In this document: piece by piece, positions 1 through 12,600 of the stretch | How positions within the stretch are numbered: the first letter of the stretch is position 1 | Layout: each line of letters starts with the position of its first letter | Assembly (NCBI GenBank): GCA_045837725.1 | Contig: JBEWZL010000076.1 | Location: 124,001 to 188,000, forward strand | Length of the DNA: 64,000 nucleotides | Reading direction: 5' to 3' | Origin: Vermamoeba vermiformis | Taxonomy: Eukaryota > Tubulinea > Echinamoebida | Position numbers and translations under genes: made by a program | The notes under the pieces: model-generated | The model's database searches: none | Told to the model about the DNA's origin: nothing | Seen by the model: only the letters and a program-made list of their open reading frames with translations

Positions 1-1649
1 AGTTTCAAATTATGAAAGGTAACTTACAATAGTAGGGTTGTTGCAAACAACACCACCGTCCAAGAACCAATCTTCGCCGATTTGAACAGCAGGGAAGTAG
101 CCGGGAGCAGCGCTAGTAGCATCACCGACCTCAGCAGCAAGTACTTCAGGATCCTAAAAATAATGGCTCAGTTAGCTCGATCTGATCTGGGTCCCGAAAG
201 CTGAGCTATTGCATTAAAGACTTACATTGTGGTTGCTGAACACGCGGATCTTCTTGCGCTCAACTTCGTAAGAGGTAATGATGACGTACTTGTCGCCAGC
301 ATCCTTCAACTTCTTGGTGCCAAAAACTTCAGCCAAGACTTCCTTCTTGCCTATATAGCGAATAAATCAGACAAATATATATCGATAGATTATGGATAAG
401 TTGAATTTCAGTAGTGACATGAAACTGAACCAAGGTCCACGCCACTTCGTGGGAACAAATCCGCATCTAAAAACGAGTGCTTACCACGACCGCTATATTT
501 AGGAGAAGTTTGGAGCAAACCGACGGCGTTATCGTGCGCAGATTTGTTCATAATTCTGTTGGCACGTTCGTAGCCATACAAATTAGCAACATCAGCAGCG
601 CTCAACTTGCAAACAGCCAAGCCCAAAGAGATCAAACCACCTATTAGGATAGGCACATATGTTATTATTCGATAGTTGGTAGCAAGGAAATTTAAAAGTT
701 GAGTAATACAAATGGATTTGACTTACCAGTAGAAGTACCGACGAACATATCGAACAATTCGCAAACTGGAGTTCCAATTTTCTTCTCGAACAGCTTCAAG
801 AAGGTAGCGGTAATAACACCTATTGTAAAGTCATTAGTATAAAGCGGCTTTATAATTAAGGCCTCTCTCGCGGATGTACCTCTGATACCGCCACCGTCGC
901 AGCTCAAAATCCACTTCTTGCTGTTTCTCTTCAAGCCCAATTCGCTTGCTGAGCGAGGAGTAACGGGCTATTGAAAAGAATAATAAGGATCAGCGGTAAG
1001 AGCATTGGATGCCGATCGGCAGACTCGAATTCCGGATTTGCTCGACTTACTGGGCAAAGAGTCAATGCCAAGTGCACTTCACCTTCTCCCTTCTCAACGG
1101 GGAACCATTTGTCTTCCTTCACGTTTTCAACCAACTTAGAGACATCAATGTTTAATTGACCCAAAAAGTCATCTGCGCCGACACTGTCTTTATCCTGCAA
1201 GAATTATGATTAATATGACTGCACTAATGCCATGACGGCTATTAGCCCAAATATTGGTTGTCGACCAGAACAGATTAGCAGTTGAAAAAAACTGTGGCGA
1301 CAGTTGAAAATAGCTCCAAATTTGAATTTATATTGTATAATAATTTTAAATATTATCTGTACTTACCCACAAGGTGAGGTTAAGAGGTGTTTTAGTGTCA
1401 GAGACGTGGAAAAGGAAATCCTCGTTCCACTTGGGATTGAGGGACTTGTCGACAACTTTAGTCTTCTTCTTTAAGCCTTGGTATTTAACCTTAACATAGG
1501 GATCTTAAATTAAATAATATTAGAGCGTTTGCAAACGGAATTCCTGCACGAGTTTAAATCTCACCAGAGTAGCCGTTGACATCTGCTGCCTTAAGCTTGC
1601 GAGCCTCAATGATTTGAAGGTGAAGTACGCTCAAAACTGATGCGGCCAT
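1..1649 (-). CDS. C2 domain-patatin phospholipase, 3' end beyond window
   Basis: Calcium/lipid-binding C2 domain followed by a patatin-like lipid acyl hydrolase, expected to cleave acyl chains from membrane phospholipids. Translation starts at MAASVLSVLHLQ (ATG at 1649). The C2 part (about residues 1-110) has the typical DPYVKVKYQG and LNPKWNEDF strings. The patatin part shows the oxyanion motif CDGGGIRG, the nucleophile elbow GTSTG (catalytic Ser) and the catalytic Asp in DGGVVCNNP, so the Ser-Asp dyad is intact. At least seven introns have clear donors and acceptors; the last exon seen ends near base 29 at a donor, so the C-terminus is off the left edge. It is divergent from the phosphatase gene at 2299. 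The family is known for phospholipase A2 activity; membrane targeting by C2 is inference. Confidence 0.9.
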
Positions 1650-2298
1650 AGTATTGTGGTAGTTCGGTTTTGTAAATTACGATAGTGCGAGTTTAAAATC
1701 GCTGGTTTTTGCCTTTTACGGCTTTTTGAATATCTGTCAACAATCAACATCCACAATATTATCTCCTTCGCTATCTCATATCATCGCCTTCAGATTCAAT
1801 AGCAAGAGAACGCTGTTGTCGCTCGCATCTGACTTTGGACGGCCATTAGTATTTTGTTGTATTCCAATAGTTGTCTAATGTCGGACTTTCGAACAACAAA
1901 TATCCTCTTACGGTCAACATCGAATTCTATAAAGACTTGCCGGTAATTCGTATTTTTTGCGCCTCGTTTTCTGTATTTCACAAGAAATCACTTCGTTCAC
2001 CGAACCGATCTGGAACAGCGTCCTGCACCGAAATTCTCTGCAGCTTATTTGTCGATTAAAACAAGCCAAGAGACAACAGTCAATCAATCAACTAAATCTG
2101 AAGGATATCTCGCTGATTTGCTTAAAATAGGATCCAGCTTATTTTTAGCGCTAAGCTTTTTTTGAAGCCAACATTAGTTTCAAAGAAGTCATTGCAAGAC
2201 CTCAACTTCAGCATTTACGAATATTTTATTAGTTGTATGCATACCGCGTAAAGCGATAACAACACGACGCATCTGAAAGAAAACGATTCTATTTATCG
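1650..2298. other. Divergent intergenic region; possible small unresolved ORF
   Basis: Shared upstream region of two divergent genes. A minus-strand frame of about 60 codons (1796-1981) follows a possible acceptor, but its C-terminal frame is ambiguous and I see no family. It is not called as a gene. Confidence 0.3.
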
Positions 2299-4715
2299 AT
2301 GGATATTGTCCAAAAGATTCAGGCCCAACTCAAGGCCAACGAAAACGAGGGCATGGTGCTCTTGCAAGGATTTGGTTTAAACAAATTCGATGCAGCTTGG
2401 ATTCCAGGTGAGTCGATTTATTTATTATCGACTTTGGTCTTGGTGGCCAATTCTTAATTTATACTTGCTCCATAATCGATAGTACACGATCTAATATATC
2501 GTCTTGTCCAGAATTGCGTTCTGCTAGAGGCTTGGACCTTTCAGCAAACAAGATTGATCAAATCCCTGAAGATTTCAAAACACTCGACAATCGTAAGTTT
2601 TCTGCATCGCTTATATTTTTTTGTGTTTGAGTATACTATGGTAATTAGATTGCATAATTGTATAATCGATTCAGTATGGATTTAGCATTATTTTTAACTT
2701 TTAATCTTGACTGATTATATACTTTAAGAATGACATTTATTTCTCGTTCCTAATCGTGGTATTATGCAGTTCGAACATTGAGAATATGCTGCAATGGCAT
2801 TAGGAACCAGATTCCTGGTCCAATCCTCAAACTCAAGTACCTCGAGTCCCTAGCGATCAGTGGCAATATTATTTCCACTCTTCAAGTAAGTATTAATGCA
2901 TTTTACATATTATTTAATTTCTTAAGGTCCAAATAATCGTTTAAACGGTCGCAATTTAAGTTTACGATGAACAGCCAATCCGGCTTTGTTTTTAAAAACC
3001 ATCGATAGAACTCATCGTTTACATATTGTCTAATAACGGTTCTTGAAAATATCGTAACACAATTCAGAATCTCTTTTTGCAAGTGCCTGAAAGTGAATCT
3101 AATCCAACGTGCAAAGAAATCTCTTGTATTTTACTTCATTAATTTACGTAACCGTTCGCAAAGCCTTTACTAACAATAATATTATGACTTTAGGGTATCG
3201 AGAAACTTGGCAATCTTCGACGATTGGAATGCAATTCGAGCTACATCTCAAAACTGCCAGCCGGGTTGAAGAACAGCCGTCATTTAACTATTGTTTCATT
3301 GCGTGGTAATGATATCGAGTCAGTCGAAGAGTTGGTAAGCGTCCTAATATCCGGAGCGATTCTATTTTATTTTTGTAATTTTCCTTTTATGGCAAAGTTT
3401 TCGGCTTGAACTGATCTTGGTTCCTCTTCTAGGCAAAACTGCGCAACGTCGAGACATTACAATTATCAGAGAACAAGATTAAGTCTTTACCCAAGTCAGT
3501 CAAGTGGGAGAAGCTCACAGACTTGTACATCAACTCGAATCCGATCTCAGAGCTGCCTTCTTACATTGGCAAATTGAAGACTCTTAAGTGCTTGCAGTTG
3601 TCCAAGACTAGAATTACATCCGTTCCTGCAAGTATCTTGGAGTTGGTTCACTTGGAAGAGTTGGATTTGAGCCGCAACAGTTTGACTGAGTTACCTGAGG
3701 GAATTTTCGATCGATTGGTCAACTTAAAGAAACTCGACGTTAGGTATGATTATGATTTATTATATTATCGTCATTACGACAACAAGATGTTGCAAAAATC
3801 TATTTCCGATCTGCTCGATCTAACTCGTTCTGTTTAGCCAAAACGGCATGGCCCGTTTGCCTCGTATGGAGAAACTTACAGCCCTCGAGGACGCTAACAT
3901 TAGCGGCAACAAGTTGCGTGAATTGCCTCACGGCTTGTTGGAACTGACCAATCACAAGTTGAGCATTCTCAACGTGAGCTGCAACAAACTGAAACAGTTC
4001 CCTGACACTGACACGTGTCAACGCGTCAATAAGTTGAAGGTCTTCTTGTTCCACCAAAACGAGTTCATCAACGTGCCTTCGACTTTGACGCATCCGTATC
4101 AAAACGAGGCCGGCAGTCACTTGAACAACGTCTTGCCGACAAAGATCACCGAGAATGTCTATTTGGGCTGCATGCAAGCTGCGCTCAACAAGAAGGGCTT
4201 GAAAGCTCTCGGCATCACGCACATTCTCAACGCTGCGAACCCCGTCATTACGTACGAGCGAGTAAGTCATCCTAGACAAATTCTAGCTCTATATAGTAAT
4301 AAATATACTAACCTTGGTGCCTATAGAAATTCACGTACTTGGTGCTCGGCATGCGTGATCACAGCTTCGAGAACTTGTTGTGCAAAGTGCCACAAGCAAC
4401 AGGATTTATGGAAGACGCTATTAATAATGGCGGCAAGGTCTTAGTGCACTGGTACGTTCACATATATCCATTTAATACATGGCAGTTATTAATATGATAT
4501 TATCGCGCAGTATGGCTGGTGTTTCAAGATCCGCATCCATCGTGATCGCGTACCTGATGACACGAGAGAATATGACCTACAACGACGCCTATAACATGGT
4601 TAAAGAGAAGAGGTCAGTCATTAACCCCAACGAAGGCTTCAAAGCACAGTTGAAGCAGTTGGATGCGTACATGAAGAACAAGCGTGACTTCCACGAGTCA
4701 CAAGAACTTAAGTGA
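2299..4715 (+). CDS. Leucine-rich repeat dual-specificity phosphatase
   Basis: Predicted protein phosphatase acting on phospho-Ser/Thr/Tyr, with an N-terminal LRR array for partner binding. Starts MDIVQKIQAQLK. About nine or ten LRRs follow (for example LEELDLSRNSLTELPEGIF) over roughly residues 40-330. The DSP domain begins near ITENVYLGCMQAAL. The general acid Asp is in LGMRDHSFEN. The signature is VHCMAGVSRSAS, followed by the AYLM recognition motif. The catalytic Cys codon is split by the intron at about 4453-4510 (TG|T), so the unspliced frame misleadingly shows Trp there. Eight introns, all GT-AG. LRR-DSP fusions of this type are known from amoebae and other protists; the substrate is unknown. 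Confidence 0.9.
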
Positions 4716-5459
4716 GCTATTTTTAGTCACTTGTATTGTAATTATTGTATTATAAATGTACTATAGTGTTAGGGGCGTTAGCGCCCTTTTTGAAAGGAAA
4801 TTTCGATCATATACTCATCTATGTACTGGCTCATCCGGTCAAACTTAGCACGGATCCAACGGAGAATCTTTCTGAATTTTTAAGGCGATTACGCATTTAC
4901 TCGGCATCGATATGTATTGATAACACTATCTTACGTCAGCGAACGTCCAAATAAGAGACACATCGAACATTACTGCGTCATGCTGTCTTTCCAGCATTAA
5001 AGCAGCAATGAAAAGAGAAAATTTAGCAATTAATCACCATGAAAGCCCCGAGCTTGCCAGTGGCCTTCAAATCTTGTCTAGATAATACTTTCGCTTCTAT
5101 ACCAGCTCAACAATAATACGAAGATCCAAGGAGAGAAAATACGTACACCGATTACACTGCTCTAGTAACGATTTTAGAATTGTTTATCGAGCTAGATGGT
5201 TGAGCATCCTACGACAACGCAAGAGATGGAGATGGTAAAATAATAACGTGTTTGACTGATGTACGAGCAATTCTTGTGGACTGTAGCCATTACACGTGCT
5301 TAGTGCACTAAACATTTAAAGTTTGGTAGTGTTTAAAAATTAACCGGCAGTTGACTTTTGGGGATCCGAAGGATTTCTTGCGTTTGGGGATCCGAAGGAT
5401 TCCTTCGGAAAATGAAATTTGGTCAATTTTTGGTCAACGAGCGGAACTAATGCATTCTA
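4716..5459. other. Intergenic, no gene seen
   Basis: No convincing coding frame or RNA gene. It contains a 19-bp direct repeat (5357-5375 and 5383-5401), annotated separately. Confidence 0.5.
5357..5401. repeat. 19-bp direct repeat, two copies
   Basis: The unit tttggggatccgaaggatt occurs at 5357-5375 and again at 5383-5401, with 7 bp between. The second copy runs into a short inverted repeat (gaaggattccttc). It lies just upstream of the small ORF at 5460 and could be regulatory or a slippage product. Confidence 0.85.
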
Positions 5460-5804
5460 ATGGAGCACAACAGCTCAGAAGAAATATTTGTAGTAAAGGT
5501 TCGAGTGGTCTACGGTCCTGGCGAGCCGACGTACGTCCAAGGCGCGTACCTAAGGAGGTATTTCTTGGAAAATAAGCTCCAAGACGGAGATATAGCGCAT
5601 GTGCCAGCTTCTAAACTTAAAAACTTTAATCCCGAGACGCGCGCGAAGTTTGAAGCTCCTTATATTTCGAATCCGAACGATCTCAAAACAGGCGAGAATA
5701 GGCTCTTTTGGCTCGACGGTTCCGAGTTGGGCCTAAAAATATACATTATATGCTGGCTTATCAATATTAAGAATACGAAACGAGTTTGTAAAAAGACGGT
5801 GTAA
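5460..5804 (+). CDS. Hypothetical protein, 114 aa
   Basis: Single uninterrupted ORF starting MEHNSSEEIFVVKVRVVYGP. I do not recognise the family. The first 85 residues look like a folded domain, with alternating hydrophobic strands and the strings EPTYVQGAYLRRYF and GDIAHVPASKLKNF. The end (LKIYIICWLINIKNTKRVCK) is hydrophobic then basic and could be read-through of an unrecognised intron. AATAAA occurs about 30 bp after the stop, compatible with polyadenylation. Composition is protein-like and no better frame exists on either strand, so I keep it at moderate confidence. Confidence 0.45.
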   Translation: MEHNSSEEIFVVKVRVVYGPGEPTYVQGAYLRRYFLENKLQDGDIAHVPASKLKNFNPETRAKFEAPYISNPNDLKTGENRLFWLDGSELGLKIYIICWLINIKNTKRVCKKTV

Positions 5805-6584
5805 TTATAAGTGCAGTTCAATAATTGCAGGTACTCAATAAATGTTCGTTAGAGAAATGACCGCACTTGCCATATTTAAATAAAGAACTCGCTAATAGTA
5901 ACTCGACGCCGCTAGGAGTAAATCGCGCCAGGGTACTTGAGCTTCCCTCGGCGTTTGCTACGTCTTTATGGTGTTTGCTCGTGGTTTAGGTTGGCTGATC
6001 TGAAACTATTTTTGGAAATCGCCAAATTTCCTTGTCGCAAACACGATCACGTGACAATCAACCAGGGCTAACTTTTGTTCCAACGCGCTCGGCAGTTCCG
6101 GTTGAAGGAGTGATACGTGCCCAAAGTCAAGTTGTAATTACACTCTGGCGTATTGTATCTTATTGAAGCATTTTATATTACCACGAGTGCTTCGTCAATT
6201 TGAGGCTGCTGAAAAACAAATTAATGAATTATTTTAAAATACGGAGTTGACATCTACGCCACAAGGGACAAAATCGTAATTATTATTAAATACAATAATT
6301 TACAAAAATAAATGATAAATATTACGATCAAATAATAGCGGAACAGCCTTGTAAATCCAATTTTCTTTCTTAGCTGCGTTATTTGTCTTTAGCGCCTTTC
6401 AACTTTTACTCGTCATATTAGTACCAGAAATTATTGCACAGCAGTTGTTTCCAAGCAGAAAATTGGATTGACTTGTGGCCGTTGGTTTTTTGTTGGCAAA
6501 AGATATTCGTCTCGTGCCAGTTTTGATACTTTGTTTTAATTATTTACTAGCAACACCAACGCTCATTTATATATTAATGCGGAA
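5805..6584. other. Intergenic, no gene seen
   Basis: AT-rich stretch with no supported coding frame. It holds the 3' end of the small ORF gene and the presumed promoter of the C2/CAAX gene. Confidence 0.5.
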
Positions 6585-7715
6585 ATGAGTCGGTTGTTTG
6601 TACGTGTGATTGAGGGAAAACAGATCGTCGAACCTGACACACCATCGAGGTAGATCCAATAAGATAAATTGCCTTCCTTTGAATGAAAAGTACAAAATTC
6701 ATTATTTTATATTATCGCAATTAATGAAGTCAACGATTTTTTAAATTCATTCGTTCTTCAGATCTTGTTTACTGACGCCTTATAAATAGTTGCTATGTCG
6801 TAGTTAAATACAACGCTACAAGAAAACGAACGAAACGAATTGAACAAGAATACAGCCCTCGCTGGGACCAAACCGTCAAATTCAACCTCCAAGAAAACGA
6901 AAATACCGTCAAGATCAGAGTTTATGTAGGTCATATAGACTAAATATTACTTGCGTATAAATTAGCAACATATGAACCGATTTAACTCTTTCTCCAAGAA
7001 CGCGAAGCAAAGGATCGGACATCTGAAAATCGGTTTCAACCCCGATAAGGAAGAAGAACAGATATTCGAAGAGAAACTTGCACAAGGATCCTTAGTCATA
7101 GGTATTAAATGCCAGGTTAGTAATTACTTTGATGGCACTCAGTGTAACAATATCTTTTTTGGAATTCCAATTAATTGTGTCCTCATTTTTATTCATTACA
7201 ATTAAATATTATATTAAACGAATCTTTAGGTGGATTCATCGAGCAGTTCTTCGTCATCATCGGAGTCATCATCCGATTCAACTGAATCACCTTCAAGTAG
7301 TTCCGCGAGCAGTGTCAGCAGCGTTAGCAGCGTTAGTGTTAGTGCTAGTTTGCCTAATTTAGGCAATGACGGTGGTTCTAGCGGCAATCCAAGTGCTCCT
7401 AGTGGAGGTTCGACAGGCGATAATAATACAGTTGAAATGACGAGCCCATCTGGCGGAGGATCGGGCGGTACTAGTGGCCCAGGCACGAGTGGACCGAGCG
7501 GAAATACTGGTGGAAATACTGGTGGCGGGTCTCATACAATTGGACATAGTCATCATGGAGGCGGAGGTATAAACAACGACAATAACTCTGGATGTGGTGA
7601 TTGTGATTGTGGCGATTGTGGTGATTGTGATTGCGATTGCAAGTGCGACTGTGACTGCGACTGCGATTGTGACCTAGATTGTGGAGGAGATGATGACTGT
7701 TGTACTATTCTATAA
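6585..7715 (+). CDS. C2 domain protein with Ser/Gly-rich linker, Cys-Asp tail and CAAX box
   Basis: Four exons (6585-6649, 6790-6925, 6966-7115, 7230-7715) join in frame to about 278 residues. The first three encode one C2 domain (MSRLFVRVIEGKQIVEP, CYVVVKYNAT, YSPRWDQTVKFNL), which should bind membranes or calcium. Exon 4 is low complexity: a poly-Ser block, a Gly/Ser/Thr block, a short His cluster, then a run of alternating Asp and Cys (CDCGDCGDCDCDC and similar, about 20 Cys). The protein ends DDDCCTIL. CTIL fits a CaaX prenylation box with Leu at X (geranylgeranyl type), and the preceding Cys could be palmitoylated. A membrane-tethered, possibly metal-binding role is inference. An in-frame ATG at 6577 leads straight to a stop, so 6585 is the start. 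Confidence 0.8.
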
Positions 7716-8101
7716 ACATCCACCAAGTAAATTTTCCTTCGCCAGTACTATTAAGTTGCCTCGAGATACGCTATCTCGGTAATTGTAAACCCTTTCAAAC
7801 TACACTGTTTGATATTGATCCTCAGCGGTACTGATCAACTTCAGCTTTAACAAGTATAACAAATTCCTAAAATTGGTTTACTTTGTTGGAGAAACTTCGT
7901 ATTTGTCAGTAGTACAATCTTTTCGTCCATTATATTTGCTTAGATTGTTAATGTGCTTTAAACTCTTGCTAGGGATCTAAAAAAAGAACACGCATGATTG
8001 ACCTAACCCCTAAGAAAGAGCTTACATTATTATATGTTTTCAAGAGTACATATTGAAAGTGTTTATTATTGGCCAATCAAATTACTATTCGCTATTCGCG
8101 A
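7716..8101. other. Convergent 3' intergenic region
   Basis: Lies between the stop of the C2/CAAX gene and the stop of the F-box gene on the other strand. No coding frame seen. Confidence 0.5.
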
Positions 8102-9591
8102 TTAAACCAAATCAATGTGCCTAATATTCGTCAATTTGTCTCTGACTTGTTGCGTCAATTCGCCAGACACTTGCAATATTCTCAAATTAGTCAATGCACT
8201 GAGTCCTATTAATCTATCGCATTGTGCTTCTTCCACGCGTCGTATTTGTAAGCGTTGAATTTTTGTCATGACGAGCAGTTCTTTCGTGATCGGATCCAAG
8301 TTAGCGTTATTTGGGAAATAGAATTGAAGGCGTGTGATATTACTAAATGCGCGTAATCTAGGCACCAATCTATCGTCCAATTGCGAGTCTAAAATTAGCT
8401 CATCCAGATGCGGATTCGGCAAAAACTCGAAAGGCTTAGATGACTTGATATGCAACTTCTTTAACGATGTTAATATGAAATTACTCGTCATAGTATCCAC
8501 AGTAAGGCTTGTAAGCTTATTAAGCCTCGATAAGCAATTATTCGCCGTTCTGCAAGTCAAGTCGAGCAGATTCGTTAAACTGGTTAAATATTCCGCTTCA
8601 ACGTTACAATCCAATTTAGTCAAATTCGGAGCTCTAATTAACCGCATCACCTCTGGTGTAATAAACTCTCGTGCTCTTTTTGGTGTTGCTTCGAATTGTT
8701 CCAGATTCAGCAGTTGCGTCAAAAAATAAAAATTCTCGTAGCGCATTGCAATCTCGTGTATAGTGAGTGATCGTAACTTATATAATGAATTCAATGAGTC
8801 GTAAAATTCTTGCGTTGAAAATGTGGTATTCAACTTTAAGCCGGTCAAATTTTGATTTTTCAAGAGCAGATCTGGATGTGGGTTCTTGATCGTGATATCC
8901 AAGTATTGTAATTTTGTTAGTCTATCCATAGGCGGTATAATATTGATGTCCCAGCTTAACGACTTTAAATTTGTCAAGATCTCAAGTGCTTTTGCGTCAT
9001 CTGCTTCGTAATTTCCTTTTAACTTTGCAATTGCTCTTATCTCCGTCAATTTATCAATACTTATTATTGATAATATGATATCTTTGTCATATCGTAGTGT
9101 TAAACTTTGTAGATTCGTTGCTTTTGAAACGACTTCGATCTGATCTTGAACACTGTAATCTTTAACGCTGAGATCTAACTTATTTATATATGGAAAACAC
9201 TTCAATAGCTTTGCCGGGTAATTTCCGTTGAAATGAAACTCTTGTAGATTAGTTAAGACAGAAAACTGCATCCACTCTTCCTCGTTAAATCGAATCTGGT
9301 TCCATATAATTCAGAAAATTTCAATATTCGTAAATTAGTCAATCTTGCCAATGCTAACGCGTCTTCTTTGACCATTTTCTTCGACTTTAAAAAGATTATT
9401 TGTTTGATAAAGCTGTAATTGACCAGATGCTCCACAAAATCCTTCACTTTGCCTGGCTCTGCCCAATTGAATATTAAACTCGAGTAATAATTCGCTTGAA
9501 GCCAATCTTTGGATACTAATCTAACTTCGAGCTGGGTTTTTGAATCCAGCAGCCCAATAATTAGCGAGATTATTTCATAGGGAAGATCCAT
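8102..9591 (-). CDS. F-box and leucine-rich repeat protein, one-base shift in frame
   Basis: Likely substrate-recognition subunit of an SCF ubiquitin ligase. Starts MDLPYEIISLIIGLLDSKTQ, a standard F-box (about residues 1-45), followed by irregular LRRs (LTNLRILKFSEL, LTNLQEFHFNGN, LRSLTIHEIA) to the C-terminus, about 490 residues. Two overlapping frames (9591 to 9253 and 9271 to 8102) continue the same LRR pattern but need one extra base between about 9262 and 9312. No plausible intron fits there, so this is either an assembly indel or a real frameshift. If real, only the F-box plus one repeat would be made. The stop is 87 bp from the 5' side of the Sec31 terminator (9678), on the same strand. 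Otherwise no internal stops. Confidence 0.75.
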
Positions 9592-9677
9592 GTTGTAAAG
9601 ATCTAACAGAATAATATAATAATCAAAACAATGACGGAAATTATGTGCTAAAATCAGCCAATCGCGTAACGGTTTAT

Positions 9678-12600
9678 TTAAAGCTGGAATTTCTGAGCGG
9701 TTTGGAACAATCGCTTGAGACCGATCATCACGCTCGAGCCAATAGCGTGGAAGTGGTTCTTTTTGAGGTCTTCGTGCGCCTCATTAGCAGCAGCGTTATC
9801 TGACGAATCGAGAGCTTGAGCCAACTTGAATAATTGTGCAGCAGCAGGGGCAGGAAGGCTGTTCACCTTCTTGTACAACTCCTTCAAGCGGTTGTGAATG
9901 TCATTCAACGCTGCAGGGTCGTCAGTGACTAACGGCGTGAGCTTGTTGATCACGGACTCGAAGTGCGTGGGAATGCCTTCAAGTGTCGCGGGATCAACTT
10001 GCGCCTCGCTGCTGTGATGACCTGCCTTGGCACGAGGAGCTTGAGCGCTAGTAGGAGGTGGTGGTGGTGGCTCAGCAGATACAACGGGCAAGGTGGGAGT
10101 GACGCCAGAAGTCGTGGTCAAGGGAGTCATTGGAGGTGGAGGCGCGACACCACCCATAGTCGGAGGCACGAGACCAGCCATCGGGTTCATTGGCGGAGGT
10201 GCAATGTGGCCAGGAGCGCCGTGGGAAGGGCCTGCAAGTGGGCCAGGTACCATAGGAGGAGGAACCATAGGCTTGAAAGCAGTCATCGGAGGAGGTGCGA
10301 CAACTGGAGCAGTGACTGTCTTGGGTGGGAGGACTGAAGTGACTTGACCGGCACCGGGACCAGGTGGCATGTACGGAGTGGGTGCACCAGGAGTGGTGAG
10401 AAGAGGAGTAGGAGGAGCAACGGGCTTGAAGCCACCGACCATTGGAGGAGGTGGCGTGACAGGTGTCGTGACGCCAGGTCGTTCCAAGAAGTTGGGCATG
10501 CCAGGAGGAGGCACAATAGGGCCAGTAGGATTGAACACTTGCGGTTGCTTAGGCGTGAAAGTGTTGGGAGGGGCAACAGGATTGACACCAACGAATGAAG
10601 GCATCTTGGGTTGAGTCACGGGCATCGGAGGCAAGTTGCCACCGCTAGGGATGACACCCATGCGAGGCTGTCTGGTAGCAGTAGTAGAAGGCGAGACACC
10701 GGCAGTGGTGGCAGCGTGAGTGGGGTGAGCAGCACCAGGGGCTTGGCCAAGAGGGCTGTACTCGAAGGGGAAGCGAGGTCTGTTGGCAGCCTTCTTCGCG
10801 TCCTTGTGCACAGCGTTGAAGACACGGTCCAACAAGATGGCACCCTTCGTCTTGACGTACTTCTCGTCAGCCATGCACTCGACATAGTGAAGAGCGGTGT
10901 TCAAACGACCCTGTGGAAATTATTGTGTTAATTTAAATAGGAAGATAAGTGTCGCAGTCTAACGTACTTGAGAAGCCAAGAACTCAGCGTATTGAGTCAA
11001 TTGAGAGCCCAACACGTCACTAACGTAATCACGCTCGGCAGCCTTGCTAAGAATCACGACCTTCTCAACCAAGTCTTGCAAGCTCTCGATGGAGGAAGGC
11101 TTGGTACCAGCATTTGAACGCTCCAACAAAACATTAATAGTCTTGTCCACGCTAGCAGCGGAAATGTAGCACAACAAAGCAGCACTAAAGTACGGTTATT
11201 AATAACTTGTTATAATTAGCAAACAGTATGATCGGTACGTACTTCAAATCGTTCTTCTCGTTGTGAAGTCTGTCACCCAACAACTCAGTCAATTGCGAGA
11301 ATCGTTCACGATCCTCCTTGTTGTAAGTGCACAAAATGGCCAAGGCTTCTTTCCAGTTGTCAAGATCAGCGCGCATAACCAAATCCTTCAAGTCATTCTA
11401 GGAATGCAAAATCAGTAACTTTCCAGTTAGTGACTCTAATGATAGTTAGACGTACCTTAACGACCTTGGAGATCAAAGTGGTGAAAGGATTGTTCGCGCC
11501 TTGGCTCTTGAAGTAAGTTTCGCGAGCATAAGACCACAAGTCTGAGCCACCGCAAGCAGCCAAGACGAGGGCATCAGCGTAGCGGTTGCTTCTCAAGCAG
11601 CACTCAACGGCAGCTTGCAAGTTACCAACCAAGAGAGCACGAGCAATAATGCCTTCAACGCCTTCTTCCTTAGAAATGAACTTCAAAGTTGGCAAAGGCT
11701 TGGGAGGACGAGGAGTTGAAGCACTACACGTGCATTAGTCGAGGTTGTTAGAATACGGTCAATAATGCTTACATGGTGGGTTGCGGCAAGTTGTCGAAAG
11801 CAGTGGTAGTAGCATCGCCGAACAAACCAGAAACGTCCTTGCGCTCTTCTTCTTCGCCAGTCGAGGCAACCTCTTCAGTAGGCTTAGCTTGGCTCTCTTC
11901 AGCGTCTTCAGCGTCCTCAGCCTCTTCATCCTCGTCGTCGTGTTTGCCGCGAGGTGAAGGCAAGTTGATGACAAAATCTTCGACTTGCTTGTCGAGGGCA
12001 GACATATCGAAGCCCAAGTGTGACAGCAATTGCGAGTGATCGTTTTGTTCGAACACGAACTTAATGAAGGTCCAGATCGACTTCTCTTGGTCATCGCTGG
12101 ACTCGTTAATCTAAATTGCAAGAATTAGTATTAATACCGATCTTCATTATATAAAAAGATATTTTGTTGCATCACAATCAATGTATCAGCGGAGATCTTG
12201 CATCCGTTTTTTTGGATTCACCACCGTTATTGATAAATTTAAACGTTATGCTAAATATAGAAGTACAGCAGCGTACCTTTTCTTCGCAGAATTCGTTGTA
12301 TTGCTTTTGTTGCACGACGGTCTCCAACTTATCAGCACGTTCTAAAACAGCGCTCTCAGTGACAACCTTGTGGAGTTGGATCTGAGGCTTTTGGTTAGGC
12401 TTCTTAGGTCCGTATCTAACGAGGGTGCCGCCGAATCCAAAAGTAGCTCCCGCGGGGCGTCTCAACCAAGCAGGAGGACGAGTCAATTCTTTTTTCTTGG
12501 GTTGTTGCACGTTGCCAAAAGCGTCAGTTTGCACGCTCTTAGGAGTCGAATCAAAATCGTTCAATGAGTACACGCTGACTTTGCCGTCGAGGGACGAAGT

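Noticed and set aside
1796-2059. Two overlapping ~60-codon ORFs on opposite strands
   Set aside because: No family, ambiguous frames and no clear start; left as an intergenic note.
3800-4279. 159-codon minus-strand ORF
   Set aside because: Antisense of the LRR-DSP exon, which has clear domain evidence on the + strand.
7226-7556. Minus-strand Leu/Pro-rich ORFs
   Set aside because: Antisense of the Ser/Gly-rich exon of the C2/CAAX gene.
9963-10931. Several plus-strand ORFs of 80-124 codons rich in Gly, Arg and Trp
   Set aside because: Antisense of the proline-rich exon of Sec31.
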